This document shows positions 1-4,600 of a stretch of DNA of 6,446 nucleotides, piece by piece; the stretch's first letter is position 1; each line of letters opens with the position of its first letter. The translations under genes were made by a program, and so were the position numbers. The notes under the pieces were generated by a model. That model worked only from the letters and a program-made list of their open reading frames with translations, searched no databases and was not told the DNA's origin. This DNA is from Kiritimatiellia bacterium (GTDB lineage Bacteria > Verrucomicrobiota > Kiritimatiellia > RFP12 > UBA1067): positions 1-6,446 of the forward strand of contig JAEDMN010000186.1 of assembly GCA_016302985.1 (NCBI GenBank), read 5' to 3'.

Positions 1-114
1 CGCGCGGGCGTACGAGACGCCGCCGATGCGGCCGCACTGGCCGTCGACGAAGTTGCGCGCAAACCACGCGTCAAAGCTCGCTTTCACCTCTTTTGTCAGT
101 TCCTGTCGCGTCAT
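1..114 (-). CDS. 5' end of an unidentified gene, truncated at the left window edge
   Basis: An open frame of exactly 38 codons runs from an ATG at 114-112 to the left edge without a stop. The peptide begins MTRQELTKEVKASF and continues DAWFARNFVDGQCGRIGGVS before leaving the window. The frame is believable although short. A GGAGG Shine-Dalgarno sequence sits 5 nt before the ATG, a good sigma-70-like promoter lies just upstream, and the start faces a divergent promoter region. The visible part is hydrophilic, with an amphipathic start rich in Lys, Glu and Arg, and has no signal peptide or membrane segment, so a cytoplasmic protein is likely. I do not recognise the family. It does not look like the N-terminus of a TetR or MarR regulator, although divergent regulators are common next to MATE genes. 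The function is left open. Confidence 0.72.
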   Translation of the reverse strand, partial: MTRQELTKEVKASFDAWFARNFVDGQCGRIGGVSYARA

Positions 115-119
115 GGCCG

Positions 120-124
120 CCTCC
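120..124 (-). promoter_or_regulatory. Shine-Dalgarno site of the left-edge gene
   Basis: The minus strand reads GGAGG, then five bases (CGGCC), then the ATG at 114. This is a full-strength ribosome binding site at workable spacing, and it fixes the start of the left-edge gene. With the transcription start predicted near 124, the leader would be only about 10 nt and would consist almost entirely of this site. Confidence 0.7.
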
Positions 125-130
125 GGGGAG

Positions 131-159
131 ATGATAGCACTTCCCCTTCCCCTTTGCAA
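131..159 (-). promoter_or_regulatory. Sigma-70-like promoter for the left-edge gene
   Basis: On the minus strand, TTGCAA (159-154; 4 of 6 matches to TTGACA) and TATCAT (136-131; 5 of 6 matches to TATAAT) are separated by exactly 17 bp. The predicted transcription start is near position 124, about 10 nt before the ATG. The spacer is purine-rich and contains a tandem AGGGGA AGGGGA. The call rests on motif match and position only. Confidence 0.6.
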
Positions 160-189
160 TGAGAATTTGATGCGTAATGGTCTTATTGC
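156..189. repeat. Imperfect inverted repeat across the divergent promoters (possible operator)
   Basis: GCAATGAGA (156-164) pairs with TCTTATTGC (181-189): eight Watson-Crick pairs and one G-T, around a 16-bp centre. The left arm overlaps the minus-strand -35 box (154-159) and the right arm overlaps the plus-strand -35 region (186-191). This layout would let one dimeric repressor control both genes. No regulator is identified in the window, and a 9-bp imperfect repeat in AT-richer DNA could be chance. Confidence 0.35.
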
Positions 190-215
190 GGGGAAGCGGA
201 GGCGGGTGGTATAAT
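186..215 (+). promoter_or_regulatory. Extended -10 promoter of the MATE gene
   Basis: A perfect TATAAT (210-215) is preceded by TGG (207-209), giving the extended -10 form TGnTATAAT. A weak -35 match, TTGCGG (186-191; only TTG matches), lies 18 bp upstream, which fits an extended -10 promoter that needs little -35 contact. The -10 box ends only 7 nt before the ATG at 223, so transcription should begin at about 222-223, on or beside the start codon. Confidence 0.65.
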
Positions 216-222
216 ACGGGGC

Positions 223-1599
223 ATGTTCACTGGCAGGAAAGGAAATCTCAGGGAATCGTTCAGGACGGTGTTTCCGCTCATTCTCGCGATGGGGGCGAAC
301 GCGATCAACCAGTTCGCCGACCGCATCTTCCTCGCCCGCTTCTCCGACTCGGCCATCCAGGCCTCGCTGCCCGGCGGCATCCTCAGCTGGCTCTTCATCT
401 GCCTGCTCGTCGCGACCGCGGGCTACTCCGGCACCTTCGTCGCCCAGTTCCACGGCGCCGGCTCCCGACGGGACGCGGCCGCGGCCTACGGGCAGGGGCT
501 CTGGCTCACGCTCATGTGCCTGCCGCTCGTGCTCGGCTCGATTCCGCTGGGCCATCTGGTCTTCGACCTCTGCGGACACGCGCCCGCGATCGTCGCGGAG
601 GAGAAGGCCTACTACGACATCCTGCAGCTCGGGGGCGTCTTCTGCGTGCTCAACGCCGTCCTTTCCGGCTACTTCACGGGCATCGGCCGCTCGCGCCTCG
701 TCGGCTTCGCCAACGTCGTCGGGAACCTCGCCAACCTCGTCCTGGACTGGATGTTCATCTTCGGGAAGTGCGGATGCGCCGCCTGGGGCATCCGCGGCGC
801 CGGCTGGGCGACCGCGATCGCGGCCGCGCTGCCCTGCGTCATTCTCGGCGCGGTCACGCTGTTCGACCCCGCCCTCCGCGGCGCGCGCTATCTCGCCGCG
901 CTCCGCCTGCGCGGGAATCTGCTGCGGCGCATCGTCCGCTACGGCATCCCCTCCGGACTCCACCAGTTCATCGACGTGGCGACCTTCACCGTCTTCGTCA
1001 TGCTCACGGGGCGCCTGGACGCGATGAGCTTCGCCGTCTCCAACATCGGCTTCGCCGTCAACCACCTCTCCTTCGCGCCGCTGATGGGACTGAACCAGGG
1101 CGCCAGCGTGCTGGTCGGCCAGCACCAGGGCGCCCACGACCCGGACGCCTCGATCCGCGCCACGAAGAGCTGCCTCTTCATCGCCCTTACGTACATGGGC
1201 CTCTTCGCCACCGTGCTGTTCTGCTTCCCCGACGCCATCATGGACCTCTTCCGCGGCGAGGCCTCGCAGTTCGACCCGGCCGCCTTCCGCAAGCTGGGCC
1301 GCACCCTGCTGTGGCTGCTCCTGTCCTGGGGGCTGTTCGACGCGACCGGCCTCGTCGTCGGCGGCGCGCTCAAGGGCGCCGGCGACACGAAGTTCGTGAT
1401 GTGGGCCCTGATGGCGATTTCGCTGGGACTCTGGATGCCGGCCGTCTTCGCCGTGATGGCGTTCGCGCCGTCGATCACGTCCCTCTGGCTCACGATGCCG
1501 TTCTACTGCTGCATCTGCGCGACGACCTGCATCGTGCGGTTCAGACGCGGGAAGTGGAAGCAGCTGCGCCTCGTCGACGACCTCGTGACGAGCGCCTAG
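223..1599 (+). CDS. MATE-family multidrug/toxin efflux transporter
   Basis: This complete 458-residue integral inner-membrane protein has the usual MATE length (about 450). Roughly twelve hydrophobic segments can be seen, near residues 14-35, 50-72, 91-113, 131-153, 160-182, 191-214, 238-262, 268-298, 316-338, 358-382, 390-413 and 418-440. The two six-helix halves are joined by a polar, Arg-rich linker around 215-237. Family signatures are NQFADRIFLAR in helix 1, with Asp33 at the usual acidic position; the stretch LDWMFIFG followed by GIRGAGWAT (174-197); NQGASVLVGQ (291-300) in the second half; and GALKGAGDTKF (381-391). MATE proteins export cationic drugs or metabolites in exchange for H+ or Na+; the coupling ion and substrate cannot be read here. 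The ATG at 223 is chosen because the frame begins there and helix 1 follows at normal distance. No usable Shine-Dalgarno sequence precedes it. The gene is divergent from the left-edge gene and convergent with the enzyme gene, so it is probably transcribed alone. Confidence 0.95.
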   Translation: MFTGRKGNLRESFRTVFPLILAMGANAINQFADRIFLARFSDSAIQASLPGGILSWLFICLLVATAGYSGTFVAQFHGAGSRRDAAAAYGQGLWLTLMCLPLVLGSIPLGHLVFDLCGHAPAIVAEEKAYYDILQLGGVFCVLNAVLSGYFTGIGRSRLVGFANVVGNLANLVLDWMFIFGKCGCAAWGIRGAGWATAIAAALPCVILGAVTLFDPALRGARYLAALRLRGNLLRRIVRYGIPSGLHQFIDVATFTVFVMLTGRLDAMSFAVSNIGFAVNHLSFAPLMGLNQGASVLVGQHQGAHDPDASIRATKSCLFIALTYMGLFATVLFCFPDAIMDLFRGEASQFDPAAFRKLGRTLLWLLLSWGLFDATGLVVGGALKGAGDTKFVMWALMAISLGLWMPAVFAVMAFAPSITSLWLTMPFYCCICATTCIVRFRRGKWKQLRLVDDLVTSA

Positions 1600-1606
1600 C
1601 CCCGGC

Positions 1607-1630
1607 GGCGCGATGGGACATCGCGCCCTT
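1607..1630. terminator. Hairpin between convergent genes, possible bidirectional terminator
   Basis: GGCGCGATG (1607-1615) and CATCGCGCC (1619-1627) form a perfect 9-bp stem with a 3-nt GGA loop. It starts 8 bp after the MATE stop codon (1597-1599) and lies within the 35-bp gap before the convergent stop codon at 1635-1637. The plus strand continues CTTATACC, only a weak T-run, and the minus strand has no T-run. Intrinsic termination is therefore plausible but unproven; the hairpin may mainly be a REP-like element that stabilises 3' ends. Confidence 0.5.
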
Positions 1631-1641
1631 ATACCTACCGG
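1607..1641 (-). repeat. REP-like palindrome, copy A (after the second beta-helix module)
   Basis: Read on the minus strand, the flank CCGGTAGG (1641-1634) is followed by TATAAG and then a 9-bp stem with loop TCC, giving the core GTCCC. Copy B at 3212-3239 has the same flank, orientation, stem length and loop, but a different stem sequence. The TAG stop codon of the large CDS is formed by the flank (CGG TAG G). Membership of a dispersed repeat family is inferred from these two copies and from a general recollection of similar palindromes in PVC-group genomes. Confidence 0.45.
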
Positions 1642-4600
1642 TGGACGTCGGCGACGTTCGTCAGGTTGACGGGCTGCTTCTTCGCCCCGGGGTGGAGGCG
1701 GATTTCGTTTCCGCGCAGGTCGAGGCCGGTGCAGCCGACGACGTCGATGCCGCGCCAGCAGTCCTCGATCCGGTTGCCCGTGATCGCGATGTCGCGGTGC
1801 GAGTCGGCCGGCAGCGGCTTCCGCGCACCGTTGTTGCCCGCGAGCAGCACGCCGCCGCCGTTGCGGCGGAAGACGTTGCCCGTCACCTTCAGGTTCCGGC
1901 TGCAACCGCCTTCCATCCACTCGTACTCGGGCGAAATCTGGATGGCAAAACCCTCCACGCCCTCGAGCACGTTGTCCGCCATCACGCCGTCCGAGGCCTT
2001 GATCAGCAGGCCCCGCGCGCGGTTGTGCCCCATCGTGCAGTTGCGGATCACGAAGCCGTTGCCCATGCGCCGGTTGGAGATCAGCACGGACCCCGTCGGC
2101 AGCACCACGTCCGAATCCAGCGTCGCCCGGTAGGCGTTCGGCAGGTTGCGGCAGAGGCCGGGCCAGAGGTTGTAGCTTTCGAAGAGCTTCCGCTCGGCCG
2201 CGGTCGTCGGACCGTCGGGCTCGATGGACACCAGCTTCGCGTCCGGCGGACAGGCACCCTCGAAGGTCAGCAGCTGGCACGTGTCGCCCGGCGCGATGCG
2301 CAGGGAGCCATAGGGGGCGAGGCGGACCTCGCGTCCCTTCTGCCCGACGACGATGGCGTAGAAGCCGCTGATGTTCACGCAGTCGTCGCAGTGGTACTGG
2401 AACGTGCAGCCGTCCAGCGTCGGCCCCACGTAGGAGCAGCGCGAGTTGAAGGCGTCGTGGTTGCCGCTGCGCAGGCGGGGCATCGCGCGCGGAAAGAGGT
2501 CCGTCTCCGGCGGACGCCGCACGAGCCGGCAGTTCCGGTAGACATTGGCGTCCGCCGAGACTTCCGCGAATCCGCAGCCGTGCGGCGTCGAATAGACGGT
2601 CACGTTCTCGAACGTGCAGTGCGCGCAGGCACCCGCCGCCACCGCGCTCGCGGCGATCGGGCGGCCCGTCTCGCGGATGCTCCACACGGCGATGTCGCCC
2701 ACGTCGCCCGTCCGGTCCTGTCCGCCGGTGACGCGGTAGGTGTCCCGCCCCGTGCGCACGATCGCGATGTTGTCCCGGAAACGCATGAAGTTCTTCGGCT
2801 CGCGCGTCTTCGCGTCGTAGGCCTGGACGGGCCAGAAGGCGCCGTCGCCGCCCGCGAGCTGGGCGTCGTCGGGGCACGGGTAGCCCGGCACCACGCGCAC
2901 GTCCCAGTTCCGGTCGGCGTCGACCTTCTCGATCACGGCCTGCGTGAACGGCAGCTCCGCGTAGTCGACCGAGACGTTGCGCACCGTGACGTTCGTGCAG
3001 CCCTGCAGGCCGAACATCCCCGTCGCGACGCAGCCGACGAGTTCGCCGCCGTTGAAGTCGATCGTCACGTCCCGCTCGCCCACGAGCTCGAGATACGTCG
3101 ACGCGCCCGGCTTCGGCATGAGCCAGTAGCGCGCCTTCGGGACGGAGATGGCCTTCGCGCCGCGGGCGAGCTCCGCGCGGATGTAGGCGACGGGGTCCAG
3201 CCAGGAGGCGCGGACCGCCGGGACGGCGGTCCCTACCGGAGCGGAGCCATCCGAGGAGGTCATGACGTTCCCCGATTCGACGACGTTCCGGTAGGCCTCG
3301 CGCGGGAGGCCTTTGCGGTGCGCGGCCGCGCCGCCGAAATGGAGGCCGCAGCCGAGGAAGACGTTGTCCGCGATCTTCACGTCCTCGGCGAGGCCGCCCT
3401 CGAGCCACTCGTACTCGGGGCCGATGAAGAGTCCGTAGCCCTCGCTGTGGTCGAAGACGTTGTCCGCGACCGTGCCGTGCGAGGCGCGGAGGCGGACGCA
3501 GTACGCGCGGTTGCGGCCGAAATGGCAGCCGCGGATCTCGAAACCGTTGCCCTGCGCGCGGTTGGAGACGACGGCGTCGCCGCGCTTCAGCGCCGACGCG
3601 TCGTCCACTTCGATCTCGACCGCCGTGCGGCAGAGCGCGTCCAGACCGCGCCAGAGTCCGATCGTCTTCAGATAGGCGCGCTCCGCGTCCGTCAGCGCGC
3701 AGCCCGCGCGCACGGCGGACACCTTCATTTCGGGCAGCGCCCGGCCTTCGAAGGACATCGCCTGCGCCGTGTCGCCCACGTGGAAGACGGACGGGATGTA
3801 CTCGAGCAGGCGGACCTTCCTCCCGTCGACGGCGTAGACCACGCCATACATGCCGGAGATGTTCACGGCGTCGTCGCAGTGGTGCATCGCGGTGCAGCCG
3901 AGGATCTTCGGGCCCACCACCGCGCGGCGGCTCATGAAGGCGTCGTGGTTGCCGCTGCGCAGGCGCTTCAGCCCGCGCTTCACGAAGTCCGTCTCGGGCG
4001 GACGGCGGACGATCTGGCAGGCGCGGTACTCGTTCGCCTCGCAGAGATGCTCCTCGAAGGCGCGCCCGCCCGGCGTCGCGTACTCGACGACGTTCTCGAA
4101 CACGCAGCGGACGGTCGCGCGGCAGTAGACGACGTCGCGCTCGGAGACGTGGTCGCCCTCGACCGCGCCCTTCGGCGGCGGCATGCCCCAGACGACGTAG
4201 TCGCCGACTTCGCCGCGGCGGTCGTTGCCGCCGGAGACGCGGTAGGTGTCCGCGCCGGTCTTCTCGATCGAGAACCCGCCCCAGCAGCGCATCGGGTTCT
4301 TCAGCTCGAGCGTCTTGCGGTCGTACACCTGGAACGGCCAGTTCCCCTCGCCGCCGTCCGGCGGGACGGGATAGCCGGGGATGAGCTTCACGGTCCAGGT
4401 CCGGTCCTTGTCGGACGCGACGATCTCGCCCTGCGTGAACGGCAGCGTGCGGTAGTCGAACGACACGTTGCGGACGGTCACGTTCGTGCAGTCCTCCAGG
4501 CGGAGGAAGCCCGTCGTGACCTTGCCGCGGATCTCCGAACCGGCGAAGTCGACGATGACGTCCGACAGCCCCTTCAGCGACAGGTAGGCGCCGCCGTCCT

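Noticed and set aside
939..1493. 184-codon open frame antisense to the MATE gene
   Set aside because: It is a shadow of a well-supported membrane-protein gene in GC-rich DNA. The translation is low in hydrophobic core patterns and has no recognisable motif.
1666..2133. 155-codon plus-strand frame opposite beta-helix module 2
   Set aside because: It is antisense to a strongly conserved coding module and is Pro/Ser/Arg-rich, as expected of shadow frames; no start signals were seen.
3180..3260. Possibility that modules 1 and 2 are separate genes, with the palindrome as an intergenic terminator
   Set aside because: The frame is continuous through the palindrome with no stop, and no start codon with a ribosome binding site precedes module 2. 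It is one CDS in this sequence, though the history may involve two.
4354..4369. Inverted repeat CCGTCC/GGACGG resembling a third palindrome
   Set aside because: The stem is only 6 bp with a 4-nt loop, there is no CCGGTAGG flank, and it lies in the PVPPDGG region, which is part of the module rather than an insertion.
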